Below, one piece after another: positions 1 to 8,060 of a stretch of DNA of 64,000 nt (the first letter of the stretch is position 1; every line of letters begins with the position of its first letter). The notes beneath the pieces were generated by a model, which did not search any database, was not told where the DNA came from, and saw nothing but the letters and a program-made list of their open reading frames with translations. The position numbers and the translations under genes were made by a program. The stretch covers positions 133,497 through 197,496 of the forward strand of contig JAPSFT010000001.1 of assembly GCA_035063765.1 (NCBI GenBank), given 5' to 3'. The stretch comes from Deltaproteobacteria bacterium (GTDB taxonomy: Bacteria; Myxococcota_A; UBA9160; PR03).

Positions 1-1350
1 CTCGCTCGCGGCCCGGTAGCCCCGCACCGTCTCGGCGATCTCCGCCAGGTAGCGGCGCCGGGCGCCGGGCAGGAGCGGCGCCGCCGGTCCGGGCGCATCC
101 GCCTCCTCGCCGGCGGCCGGCAGCCCGGCGCCCTCGAGCCGGGCCGCGAGCGCGCGGTAGAAGCGCTCGCAGCCGGGGTCCTGGAAGCGGCTCGCGACGG
201 TGGCGAAGACCGGCACCTCCGCGCCCGCGCCCGGGTGGTTGCGCCGCCACTGCTTGCGCACGTCACGCAGGGCGTCCTCGGCGCCGTAGCGGTCGGCCTT
301 GTTCAGGACGACCAGGTCCGCGAGGTCGAGCATGTCGATCTTCTCGAGCTGCGAGGGCGCGCCGTACTCGGGCGTCATCACGTAGACCGAGATGCCGGCG
401 AGCTCGGTCACCTCGGAGTCGCTCTGGCCGATGCCCGCGGTCTCGACCAGCAGGAGGTCGAAGTCGGCGGCCTGGAGCACCGCCAGCGCGTCGCGCACGG
501 CCTGCGAGAGCGCCAGGTGCATCTGGCGCGTGGCGAGCGAGCGCACGAAGATCCCGGGCGCGTCGATCGCGTTCATCCGGATCCGGTCGCCGAGGAGCGC
601 GCCGCCCGTGCGCCGGCGGGTGGGATCGACGAGCAGCGCGCCGATCGTGAGCGCGGGCTGGTCGCGGCGCAGGCGCCGGATCACCTCGTCCACGACGCTC
701 GACTTGCCGGCCCCGCCGGTGCCCGTGAAGCCCACGACCGGCGCCGGCGCGCGCCGCCGCCGCGTCGCCAGGGTGCGCCGCACGGCCTCTACGCGCGGGC
801 CGCCCGCGGCGCCGTGCTCCTCGAGCCAGCTCACGAGCCGCGCCACCGCCCCGGGCGCGCCCGGCGCGAGCCGCGCGAGGCAGTCGTCGGGGTCGGCGGC
901 CGGCCGCCGGGCGGCCTCCTCGAGGATCACGCGGATCATGCCCTCGAGGCCGAGGCGGCGGCCGTCCTCGGGGCCGAAGATGCGCGCGACCCCGCCGGCG
1001 TGGAGCGCCTCCGCTTCCGCCGGCGTGATCGTCCCGCCGCCGCCTCCATACACCCGCACGTGTCCAGCACCGGCTTCGCGCAGGCGCTCCACGAGATAGC
1101 GGAAGAACTCCATGTGCCCGCCCTGGTAGGACGAGATCGCGACCGCGTGGGCGTCCTCCTGGACGGCCGCGCCGACCACCTCCTCCACCGCGCGGTCGTG
1201 CCCGAGGTGGATCACCTCGGCACCCTGCGCCTGGAGGAGCCGGCGCACGATGTGGATCGCCGCGTCGTGGCCGTCGAAGAGCGAGGCCGCGGTGACGACC
1301 CGTACGGGGCCCCGGGCGGCCCCCGCCTCGGGCACGCGCGCGGCGCTCAC
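1..1350 (-). CDS. icmF: Isobutyryl-CoA mutase fused (IcmF), N-terminal part, cut by window edge
   Basis: Adenosylcobalamin-dependent acyl-CoA mutase fused to its own G-protein chaperone; the family interconverts isobutyryl- and n-butyryl-CoA (some members use isovaleryl/pivalyl-CoA). About 450 codons are visible from the GTG at 1350. Residues ~15-150 are a B12-binding domain with the FDGHDAA lower-ligand motif, SSYQGGH and YGGGGG. Residues ~200-430 are a MeaB-like GTPase with P-loop GFTGTGGAGKSS, VETAGIGQSDS and the base-recognition NKAD. The order B12 domain then GTPase is diagnostic of IcmF rather than methylmalonyl-CoA mutase. The mutase barrel lies outside the window. The GTG overlaps the TGA of the MerR gene (GTGA), so the two are probably translationally coupled. 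Confidence 0.93.
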   Translation of the reverse strand, partial: MSAARVPEAGAARGPVRVVTAASLFDGHDAAIHIVRRLLQAQGAEVIHLGHDRAVEEVVGAAVQEDAHAVAISSYQGGHMEFFRYLVERLREAGAGHVRVYGGGGGTITPAEAEALHAGGVARIFGPEDGRRLGLEGMIRVILEEAARRPAADPDDCLARLAPGAPGAVARLVSWLEEHGAAGGPRVEAVRRTLATRRRRAPAPVVGFTGTGGAGKSSVVDEVIRRLRRDQPALTIGALLVDPTRRRTGGALLGDRIRMNAIDAPGIFVRSLATRQMHLALSQAVRDALAVLQAADFDLLLVETAGIGQSDSEVTELAGISVYVMTPEYGAPSQLEKIDMLDLADLVVLNKADRYGAEDALRDVRKQWRRNHPGAGAEVPVFATVASRFQDPGCERFYRALAARLEGAGLPAAGEEADAPGPAAPLLPGARRRYLAEIAETVRGYRAASE

Positions 1351-1787
1351 GGCGCCTCCCGCTTGCGCGCGCGCAGCGCGCCGGCCCGGCTGGCCGCGCG
1401 GGCGCGGTACTTCTCGATCTGGTCGCGCAGGTCCACGAGCTCGGCGATCCGCCCGTCGAGCTCCGCGAGGCGCCGGGCCAGGAGCTGGTCGAGGCGCTCG
1501 AGCATGGCGGCGGTCGAGCCCCCGAGCGCGTGGACGGCGTCGAGCTCGCGGATCTCCGCGAGCGGGAGGCCGAGGAGCTGGAGGCGCTGGATGAAGCGCA
1601 GCCGCTCGAGCTGCTCGGCGCCGTAGACGCGCCGCCCGCCGGCGCGCCGGCGCACGCCGGGCAGGAGCCCGAGCTCCTCGTAGTAGCGCAGCGTGCGCGC
1701 GGAGAGGCCGGTGCGCGCGCAGACCTCGCCGATCGCCAGGAGCGGCTCCTCGCGCGGTCCGGACCGGGGACTCGTTTGCCAGCTCAC
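1347..1787 (-). CDS. MerR-family transcriptional regulator
   Basis: A 146-residue DNA-binding regulator. Residues ~17-85 form a MerR winged helix (LLAIGEVCARTGLSARTLRYYEELGLL), followed by a long coiled-coil dimerisation helix (~95-135) ending in an Arg/Lys-rich tail. There is no cysteine metal-sensor loop, so a metal sensor is unlikely. It sits between a carboxyltransferase gene and icmF in an acyl-CoA operon, which suggests a LiuR-like regulator of branched-chain or acyl-CoA catabolism (inference from context). The start is GTG at 1787; an imperfect palindrome overlaps it. No other start is better supported. Confidence 0.88.
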   Translation of the reverse strand: MSWQTSPRSGPREEPLLAIGEVCARTGLSARTLRYYEELGLLPGVRRRAGGRRVYGAEQLERLRFIQRLQLLGLPLAEIRELDAVHALGGSTAAMLERLDQLLARRLAELDGRIAELVDLRDQIEKYRARAASRAGALRARKREAP

Positions 1788-1797
1788 GTCAACTGGC
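1778..1797. promoter_or_regulatory. Imperfect 20-bp palindrome at the MerR gene start (possible operator)
   Basis: On the minus strand the site reads GCCAG, a 10-base centre containing TTGACGT, then CTGGC; 16 of 20 positions obey dyad symmetry. It overlaps the GTG start of the MerR gene. MerR proteins commonly bind palindromes at their own or operon promoters, so autoregulation is plausible. I do not see a matching -35/-10 pair with the usual 19-20 bp spacer around it. Confidence 0.3.
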
Positions 1798-1862
1798 TAG
1801 CACGGGCCGCGACCGGCCGCCAGCCGCCCCTCCCCCGCCTGGCCCCGCCTGGCTTCGGGCCG

Positions 1863-3395
1863 CTACATCGGGACGATCGCGCGCCGCTTCGGGAGCGCCG
1901 GGTCGCGCGGGCGCCCGGCGATTCCGGCCAGGCGCGCCACCAGCTCGTCGCGCAGCGCCTCGGGCGCGACGATCGCGTCGATCACGAGCTCGCTCGCGAG
2001 CCGCTCGACGTCGATGTCCTCGCGGTACTCGGCGCGCAGCTTCTCGACGGCCGCGGCGCGCTCGCCCTCGGGCATCGCCTGGAGCTTGTTGTAGTAGACG
2101 GCGTTCACGGCCGCCTCCGGGCCCATCACGGCGATCATCGCGGTGGGCAGCGCGAGGCAGACGTCGGGCGCGAAGCCCGGGCCCGACATCGCATAGAGGC
2201 CGGCGCCGTAGGCCTTGCGCAGCACGACGGAGATGCGCGGCACGCTCGCCTCCGACACCGCCTGCACCATCTTCGCGCCGGCCCGGATGATGCCCTGGCG
2301 CTCGACCTGCTTGCCGATCATGAAGCCCGGCACGTCGGCCAGGTAGAGGAGCGGGAGTCCGTAGGCGTCGCACAGGCCGATGAAGCGCGCCGCCTTGTCG
2401 GCGGAGTCCACGAAGAGCACGCCGCCCTTCACCTTCGACTGGTTCGCGAGGACGCCGACCGCGCGGCCGTCGATCCGCGCGAAGCCGGTCAGGAGCTCGC
2501 CGGCCCAGAGCCGCTTCAGCTCGAACCAGGAGTCGGCGTCGACGAGGCGGTCGATCACCTCGCGCACGTCGAAGGGCTTGTTCTCGTCCCGCGGGATCGC
2601 GGCTTCGATGCCGGCCGGGTCCTTCGCGGGCGGGCGCGCCTCGGCGCGCGGCGCCGGGTCGCCGGCGCGCAGGGGCAGGTAGGCGAGGCAGGCGCGGGCC
2701 GCCGCGATCGCCTCGCGCTCGTCCTTCGCGAGCCAGTCGCCGAGGCCCGAGACGCTGCAGTGCATGCGCGCCCCGCCCATCTCCTCGAGCGTGGTCTGCT
2801 GGCCGATCACCATCTCGGCCATGCGCGGCGAGCCCAGGTACATGCTCGCGTTGCCCTCGACCATGAAGAGCACGTCGCAGAAGGCCGGGATGTAGGCGCC
2901 GCCCGCCGCGGAGGGGCCGAAGAGCAGGCAGAGCTGCGGCACGTAGCCCGACATCCGGCACTGGTTCGCAAAGATGCGCCCCGCGCCGCGGCGCCCCGGG
3001 AACATCTGGATCTGGTCGGTGATGCGCGCGCCGGCCGAGTCCACGAGGTAGAGCAGCGGCACCGCCAGCCGCTCGGCCGTCTCCTGGATGCGCAGGATCT
3101 TCTCGACCGTGCGCCAGCCCCAGGAGCCGGCCTTCACCGTCGAGTCGTTCGCCATCACGCACACCGGTCGGCCCGCGACGCGCCCGCTGCCGGTGACGAC
3201 GCCGTCGGCGGGCAGGTCGCCGGCCAGGCTGTTGGCGAAGGCGGCGTCCTCGACGAAGGAGTCCGGGTCGAGGAGGAGCGCGAGGCGCTCGCGGCAGAAG
3301 AGCTTGCCCTCCTCGCTCGCCTTGGCGTGGTACTTCGGCTCTCCGCCCTTGCGGATCCGCTCGAGGCGGCTGCGCACGTCGTCGCCGGTCTTCAA
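1863..3395 (-). CDS. Acyl-CoA carboxylase beta (carboxyltransferase) subunit
   Basis: A 510-residue carboxyltransferase that moves CO2 from carboxybiotin to an acyl-CoA. Two crotonase-fold halves are visible: the N half with GPSAAGGAYIPA and MYLGSPRMAEM, the C half with GVLANQS, DVPGFMIG and RKAYGAGLYAM, matching the paired oxyanion-hole loops of PCC/MCC/GCC beta subunits. The substrate cannot be assigned from sequence; the neighbouring HMG-CoA lyase would fit methylcrotonyl-CoA. No biotin carboxylase/BCCP alpha subunit is in the window. The start is taken as TTG at 3395, which overlaps the TGA of mvaB (TTGA) and gives a normal family length. A long upstream extension of this reading frame is only an open frame across mvaB and hbd. 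Confidence 0.92.
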   Translation of the reverse strand: MKTGDDVRSRLERIRKGGEPKYHAKASEEGKLFCRERLALLLDPDSFVEDAAFANSLAGDLPADGVVTGSGRVAGRPVCVMANDSTVKAGSWGWRTVEKILRIQETAERLAVPLLYLVDSAGARITDQIQMFPGRRGAGRIFANQCRMSGYVPQLCLLFGPSAAGGAYIPAFCDVLFMVEGNASMYLGSPRMAEMVIGQQTTLEEMGGARMHCSVSGLGDWLAKDEREAIAAARACLAYLPLRAGDPAPRAEARPPAKDPAGIEAAIPRDENKPFDVREVIDRLVDADSWFELKRLWAGELLTGFARIDGRAVGVLANQSKVKGGVLFVDSADKAARFIGLCDAYGLPLLYLADVPGFMIGKQVERQGIIRAGAKMVQAVSEASVPRISVVLRKAYGAGLYAMSGPGFAPDVCLALPTAMIAVMGPEAAVNAVYYNKLQAMPEGERAAAVEKLRAEYREDIDVERLASELVIDAIVAPEALRDELVARLAGIAGRPRDPALPKRRAIVPM

Positions 3396-4318
3396 TGCTC
3401 CTCCCGTGCGCGCTGCCTCGCCCCGAGCCTCGCGCGGAACACGCGGCCCGGAAGCGGCCGCCTCAGCACCTCCTGCTCGAGCCACGCGCTCGCGTCCACG
3501 AGCGCGTCGAGGTCCACCCCGGTTGCGATGCCGGCGCGCCCGAAGAGGTCCACGACGTCCTCGGTCGCGACGTTGCCCGACGCGCCCGGCGCGTAGGGGC
3601 AGCCGCCGAGCCCCCCGAGCGAGGCGTCGAAGGTGCGCACGCCCGCCTCGTAGCCCGCCTGCACGTTGGCGAGGGCACGCCCCCAGGTGTCGTGCAGGTG
3701 GAGCGCCACCCGCTCGAGGGGCGCCGCGCCCGCCACGGCGGCGACCAGCGCGCGCACCTGCGCGGGGTGGCCCACCCCGATCGTGTCGCCGAGCGAGATC
3801 TCGTCCGCGCCGAGCGCCAGGAGCTGCTCGACGAGCGCCACCACCGCCGCCACCGCCACGTCCCCCTCGTAGGGGCAGCCGCAGACCGTGGAGACGTAGG
3901 CGCGCAGCCGCACGCCCTCCGCGCGCGCGCGCTCCGCCACCGGCCGGAAGCGCTCGAGGTGCTCGGCGATGCCGCGGTTCACGTTCCTGCGGTTGTGGGT
4001 CTCGCTCGCCGACACGAAGAAGGCCGCCACCGGGAGCCGCGCCGCGCGGAAGCGCTCGTAGCCGGCCTCGTTCGGCACGAGGGCGCTGAACACCGCGCCC
4101 GTGTCGCGCGGGAGCTGCGCGCACAGGGCGTCGGCGTCGGCGAGCTGCGGGATCCACTTCGGCGAGACGAAGGAGGTCACCTCGACGCGGCGCAGCCCCG
4201 CGCCCACGAGCCGCGCGATCCACGCGGCCTTGGCGCCGGTCGGCACCGTCTCGGGCTCGTTCTGGAGCCCGTCGCGCGGGCCGACCTCGTAGAGGACGAC
4301 GCCGGCCGGAGCACGCAC
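3392..4318 (-). CDS. mvaB: Hydroxymethylglutaryl-CoA lyase
   Basis: Cleaves HMG-CoA to acetyl-CoA and acetoacetate, the last step of leucine catabolism. The 308-residue protein is a DRE-TIM barrel: the metal/substrate motif EVGPRDGLQNE is at residues ~11-21, VEVTSFVSPKW follows, HLHDTWGRA supplies metal-ligand histidines, and the catalytic-Cys loop GGLGGCPYAPGASGN is near residue 235. Length and motifs agree with bacterial HMG-CoA lyase. The start is GTG at 4318, three bases after the hbd stop. It is in one operon with thiolase and hbd upstream and the carboxyltransferase downstream. Confidence 0.95.
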   Translation of the reverse strand: MRAPAGVVLYEVGPRDGLQNEPETVPTGAKAAWIARLVGAGLRRVEVTSFVSPKWIPQLADADALCAQLPRDTGAVFSALVPNEAGYERFRAARLPVAAFFVSASETHNRRNVNRGIAEHLERFRPVAERARAEGVRLRAYVSTVCGCPYEGDVAVAAVVALVEQLLALGADEISLGDTIGVGHPAQVRALVAAVAGAAPLERVALHLHDTWGRALANVQAGYEAGVRTFDASLGGLGGCPYAPGASGNVATEDVVDLFGRAGIATGVDLDALVDASAWLEQEVLRRPLPGRVFRARLGARQRAREEH

Positions 4319-4321
4319 CGC

Positions 4322-5182
4322 CTACGCGCCGTACTGGTAGAACCCGCGGCCCGTCTTGCGCCCGAGCCAGCCCGCCTCGACCCGCTTCTTGATCTCGAGA
4401 CAGGGCCGGTAGCGCGGCTCGCCGTACTCGGTGTAGAGGCTGTCGAGGATCGCGTAGACGACGTCGAGGCCGACCAGGTCCGCCAGCGCCAGGGGCCCCA
4501 TCGGGTGGTTGCAGCCGAGCTTCATGCACTCGTCGATGCCCTTGGCGTCGGAGACGCCCTCCTGGAGCGCGAAGGCGGCCTCGTTGATCATCGGGAAGAG
4601 CACCCGGTTCACGACGAAGCCCGGCGCGTCCTTCACGTCCACCGGCACCTTGCCGAGGTCTTCGGCGAGCGTGCGCACGCGCGAGAGGGTCGAGTCGGCC
4701 GTGTTCAGGCCCGCCACGATCTCGACGAGCTTCATCGCCGGCACGGGGTTGAAGAAGTGCATCCCCACCACGTGCCCGGGCCGCTTCGTGAACGACGCGA
4801 GCTTCGTGATGGAGAGGCTCGAGGTGTTGCTGGCCAGGATCGCGTCCTCGCCGAGGATCCCGTCGAGCTTCTGGAAGAGCTCGCGCTTGAGCTCGAGCTC
4901 CTCGGGCGCCGACTCGAGCACGATGTCGCAGGCCTTGAGCTCCTCGAGCGGCACGACCCCGCGGATGTGCTCCTGGATGGCCTCCACCTGCGCGGTCGAG
5001 AGCTTGCCCTTCGCGGCCAGGCCCGAGAGCGCCTTGTCGATCTTCGAGAGCCCCTTGTCGACCGAGTCCTGCTTGCGGTTCTGGAACAGCACCTGGTAGC
5101 CGCACTGGGCGGCCACCTGCGCGATCCCGCAGCCCATGGTGCCGGTCCCGATCACCCCGATCACGAGCGACTTCTGCGTCAT
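4322..5182 (-). CDS. hbd: 3-hydroxybutyryl-CoA dehydrogenase
   Basis: NAD(P)-dependent oxidation of 3-hydroxyacyl-CoA to 3-ketoacyl-CoA. The 286-residue protein begins at ATG 5182 with a Rossmann motif (VIGVIGTGTMGCGIAQ), followed by the active-site segments SNTSSLSI and GMHFFNPVPAMKLVE (catalytic His) and the C-terminal dimerisation domain with NHPMGPLALADLVGLD and GWLGRKTGRGFYQY. Length is typical. It lies two bases downstream of the thiolase stop, so thiolase and dehydrogenase act together on acetoacetyl-CoA/3-hydroxybutyryl-CoA. The codons upstream of the ATG in this frame belong to an overlapping frame of the thiolase gene and are not used. Confidence 0.96.
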   Translation of the reverse strand: MTQKSLVIGVIGTGTMGCGIAQVAAQCGYQVLFQNRKQDSVDKGLSKIDKALSGLAAKGKLSTAQVEAIQEHIRGVVPLEELKACDIVLESAPEELELKRELFQKLDGILGEDAILASNTSSLSITKLASFTKRPGHVVGMHFFNPVPAMKLVEIVAGLNTADSTLSRVRTLAEDLGKVPVDVKDAPGFVVNRVLFPMINEAAFALQEGVSDAKGIDECMKLGCNHPMGPLALADLVGLDVVYAILDSLYTEYGEPRYRPCLEIKKRVEAGWLGRKTGRGFYQYGA

Positions 5183-5184
5183 GG

Positions 5185-6366
5185 CTAGACCAGCTCCACG
5201 CCCATCGCGACCGCCTCGCCGCCGCCGATGCAAAGGGTTGCGATGCCCGTCTTCTTGCCCTGCTGGCGCAGCGCGTGGAGCAGCGTCACCACGACGCGCG
5301 CCCCCGAGCAGCCGATCGGGTGGCCGAGCGACACCGCGCCGCCGTGCACGTTCACGCGCTCGTGCGGGATCGCGTGGTCCTTCATCGCGGCCATCGTGAC
5401 CCCGGAGAAGGCCTCGTTGATCTCGTAGAGGTCCCAGTCGAGCGGCTTCGTCTTCGTGCGCTCGTAGAGCTTCGCCAGCGCGTGGACCGGCGCGATCGTG
5501 AACCACTTGGGCTCCACGGCCGCCGTCGAATCGGCGACGATCCGCGCCAGCACCTGGTAGCCGCGCGCCCTGGCCGTCTCCGCCGAGGTGAGCAGGAGCG
5601 CCGCGGCGCCGTCGTTCAGCGTCGAGGCGTTGGCGGCCGTCACGGTGCCCTCTTTCGAGAAGGCCGGGCGCAGCCCCGCCATCTTGTCGAGCTGCACGCG
5701 CTTGGGCTCCTCGTCCTCGTCCACGAGGGTCTCGCCCTTGCGATCCTTCACGGTGACGGGGACGATCTCCTCCTTGAAGCGCCCCTCCTTCTGCGCGGCC
5801 TGGGCGCGCTGGTAGGACGCGGTGGCGAAGGCATCCTGGTCCTTGCGCGTGAAGCCGTACTTGGCGGCGACCATGTCCCCGCAGTTGCCCATGTGCATGT
5901 TGTCGTAGGGATCCCAGAGGCCGTCGTGGATCATCGTGTCGACGATCTCGCCGTTGCCCATCCGGTAGCCGCTGCGCGCCTTGGGCAGGCAGTAGGGCGC
6001 GTTGGTCATCGACTCCATGCCGCCGGCGACCAGCACCTCCGCGTCCCCGACCAGGATCTCGCGGCGGGCGAACATCATGGCCTGGAGGCCCGAGCCGCAG
6101 ACCTTGTTGATCGTGATCGCGCCGACGCCCACCGGGAGCCCCGCCTTGATCACGGCCTGGCGCGCGGGCGCCTGGCCCATCCCGGCCGGGAGCACGTTGC
6201 CGAGGATCACCCGCTCGACGTCGGCGCGCTTGGCACCGGCGCGCTTCACGGCCTCGTCGACGACGACACCGCCCAGGTCCGCGGCCGAGAGCGGCGAGAG
6301 CGCCCCCTGGAACGACCCGATCGGGGTCCGTACGGCGCTGCAGATCACGACCTCGGTCTTGCTCAT
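5185..6366 (-). CDS. Acetyl-CoA acetyltransferase (thiolase)
   Basis: Interconverts acetoacetyl-CoA and two acetyl-CoA, or thiolyses longer 3-ketoacyl-CoA. The protein has 393 residues, the family norm. The nucleophilic Cys lies in NKVCGSGLQAM (~residue 89), with NEAFSG, the catalytic His in GGAVSLGHPIGCSGAR, and the second Cys in TLCIGGGEA. It is the first gene of the acyl-CoA operon, 54 bp downstream of the era stop. Biosynthetic (PhaA/AtoB) and degradative roles cannot be separated; the neighbours favour degradation. Confidence 0.95.
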   Translation of the reverse strand: MSKTEVVICSAVRTPIGSFQGALSPLSAADLGGVVVDEAVKRAGAKRADVERVILGNVLPAGMGQAPARQAVIKAGLPVGVGAITINKVCGSGLQAMMFARREILVGDAEVLVAGGMESMTNAPYCLPKARSGYRMGNGEIVDTMIHDGLWDPYDNMHMGNCGDMVAAKYGFTRKDQDAFATASYQRAQAAQKEGRFKEEIVPVTVKDRKGETLVDEDEEPKRVQLDKMAGLRPAFSKEGTVTAANASTLNDGAAALLLTSAETARARGYQVLARIVADSTAAVEPKWFTIAPVHALAKLYERTKTKPLDWDLYEINEAFSGVTMAAMKDHAIPHERVNVHGGAVSLGHPIGCSGARVVVTLLHALRQQGKKTGIATLCIGGGEAVAMGVELV

Positions 6367-6420
6367 GGCGCTCTCCGGCTGGGGTGGCAGACGGAGGACG
6401 TTACCGGAGGGGCCGATCGA

Positions 6421-7308
6421 TCAGCAATAGCCGAGTGATTTCAGCCGCTTCGGCTTCCGGGCCCAGCCCGGCTCGGGCTTCACCCACAGGGCCAGGTGGA
6501 CCTGCCGCCCGACCAGGCGCTCGATCTCCCGGCGCGCCTGGATGCCGATCGCCTTGATCTGCCCGCCGCCCGCCCCGATCACGATCCGCTTCTGCGAGGC
6601 CCGCTCGACCAGGATCGTGGCCCGGATCCGGACGAGCGCGGGGTCCGACTCGTCGAAGTCCGTCACCTCGACGGCGATCCGGTAGGGCAGCTCCTGCGCG
6701 AGCGCCTCGAAGGCCGCCTCGCGCACCGCCTCGGCCGCCAGGAAGCGGAGCGGGCGGTCGGTCAGCTCCTCGCCGGGGTAGAAGGCGGGGGCCTCGGGCA
6801 GGAGCGGGACGAGCTGCTCGAGCAGGGCGTCGATGCCCGCGCCGGTCCTGGCGGACACGCGCAGCGCACCGGCAGCACCCTCGACGCCCGGAGGCGGCCA
6901 GGGCACTCGCTCGGCCCCCGGCCGGTCGCCCTGCGTCGCGACGAGCAGGACGGGCGTGGCGCGAGCGGCGAGCCGTGCCAGCCACCCGTCGTGGAGCGGC
7001 TCCCAGCCGCGGAGGGCCTCGACCAGGAGCAGCGCCACGTCGCAGTCGCGCGCCGCCTCCTCGGCCACGGCGCGCATCGCCGATTCGAGCGGCCTTCCGC
7101 CCGCCAGGAAGCCCGGCGTGTCGACGAGGAGGAGCTGGGCGTCGGGGCGGTGCAGGATCCCGAGCAGCCGGCTGCGCGTCGTCTGGGGCCGCGCGGTCAC
7201 GATCGCGAGCTTCTCGCCGAGCAGCCGGTTGAGGAGCGTCGACTTCCCGGCGTTCGGGCGCCCGAGCAGCGCCACGACACCCGCGCGGTGCGCCGGCCCG
7301 GTGCTCAG
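6421..7308 (-). CDS. era: GTPase Era
   Basis: Ribosome-assembly GTPase that binds the 3' end of 16S rRNA. Residues ~1-170 are a G domain: G1 GRPNAGKS, G2 region PQTTRS, G3 DTPG, and SARTG as the G5 loop. G4 reads TQGD in place of the usual NKxD, which is unusual. The C-terminal KH domain has IRATILVERASQKRIVIGAGG. About 295 residues, normal for Era. No ATG, GTG or TTG stands at the expected N-terminus: a CTG at 7308 overlaps the rnc stop (CTGA), and the first standard codon is a GTG at 7275 just before the P-loop strand. CTG 7308 is chosen because it restores the usual Era N-terminal spacing and keeps the overlap pattern of this operon. Confidence 0.9.
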   Translation of the reverse strand: MSTGPAHRAGVVALLGRPNAGKSTLLNRLLGEKLAIVTARPQTTRSRLLGILHRPDAQLLLVDTPGFLAGGRPLESAMRAVAEEAARDCDVALLLVEALRGWEPLHDGWLARLAARATPVLLVATQGDRPGAERVPWPPPGVEGAAGALRVSARTGAGIDALLEQLVPLLPEAPAFYPGEELTDRPLRFLAAEAVREAAFEALAQELPYRIAVEVTDFDESDPALVRIRATILVERASQKRIVIGAGGGQIKAIGIQARREIERLVGRQVHLALWVKPEPGWARKPKRLKSLGYC

Positions 7309-8060
7309 GATGCGTCCGCCAGCGCCCGCCGCAGCGCCTGCTCCGCCGCCGCCCGCTCGGCCGCGCGCTTGGTGCGCCCCTGCGCGCGCCCCCAGACCTC
7401 GCCCTCGAGCCGCACCTCGACCGCGAAGCGCTCGTCGTCGGACTCGATCCCGCTGTCGCCGATCCCGACGTAGCGCGGTGTCGTCTTCAGGGTGGCGTGC
7501 GCCCACTCCTGGAAGCGCGTCTTGGGATCGGCCGCGAAGGCGTCGGAATCGGGTGCCAGCGCCCCGGCGAAGAGGCGGCGCGCGAGGGCCACGACCGGCT
7601 CGAGCCCGCCGTCCAGGTAGACGGCGCCGACCACCGCCTCGAGCACGTTCGCGAGGATCGAGTCCTTCTCGACGCCGGCCTTGCGCTCGGTGCGACCGAG
7701 GCGCACGTGCTCGGGGATCCCGAGCGCCCGCGCATAGGAGGCGAGCGCGCGTGTGTTGACGAGCGCCGCGCGGGCGCGCGTCAGGTGCCCCTCCTCCCAG
7801 CTCGGATGCGCTTCGAAGAGGAGCCGCGCGGCGGCGAGCCCGATCACCGCGTCGCCCAGGAACTCGAGCCGCTCGTAGCCGCGCGTGCCGTCGCGCTCGT
7901 GGGCGTAGGAGGGATGCTGGAGCGCGGTCTCGAGCAGCGCCGCCTCCGCGAAGCGGTGTCCGAGCCGGGCCTCGAGCGCCGCCTGCGCCGGCGGCGGCGC
8001 GAGGCCGCTCCCCGGCGCCCGTTCGGGCGGGCATTCCGCGGGGCTCCTCGGACCGCTCAC
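7305..8060 (-). CDS. rnc: Ribonuclease III
   Basis: Double-strand-specific endoribonuclease of rRNA processing and RNA decay. The 251-residue protein has an N-terminal Pro/Ala-rich stretch (1-25), the RNase III signature YERLEFLGDAVIG (~60-75), the second acidic cluster ANVLEAVVGAVYLDGG, and a C-terminal dsRNA-binding domain (DPKTRFQEWAH ... GRAQGRTKRAAERAAAEQAL). GTG start at 8060 overlaps the mnmA TGA. The rnc-era pairing is conserved in many bacteria. Confidence 0.96.
   Translation of the reverse strand: MSGPRSPAECPPERAPGSGLAPPPAQAALEARLGHRFAEAALLETALQHPSYAHERDGTRGYERLEFLGDAVIGLAAARLLFEAHPSWEEGHLTRARAALVNTRALASYARALGIPEHVRLGRTERKAGVEKDSILANVLEAVVGAVYLDGGLEPVVALARRLFAGALAPDSDAFAADPKTRFQEWAHATLKTTPRYVGIGDSGIESDDERFAVEVRLEGEVWGRAQGRTKRAAERAAAEQALRRALADAS

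Noticed and set aside
1-1350. Methylmalonyl-CoA mutase large subunit
   Set aside because: The B12 domain is N-terminal and followed directly by a GTPase domain, the IcmF order; in methylmalonyl-CoA mutase the B12 domain is C-terminal.
235-1626. Long plus-strand open frame opposite icmF
   Set aside because: It has no domain-like sequence, is Arg/Asp/His-biased, and is the mirror of the clear icmF and MerR frames; typical of antisense open frames in high-GC DNA.
3396-5105. Upstream extension of the carboxyltransferase frame to 1080 residues
   Set aside because: The extension runs through mvaB and hbd in another frame and shows no protein family; the real gene begins at the TTG at 3395.
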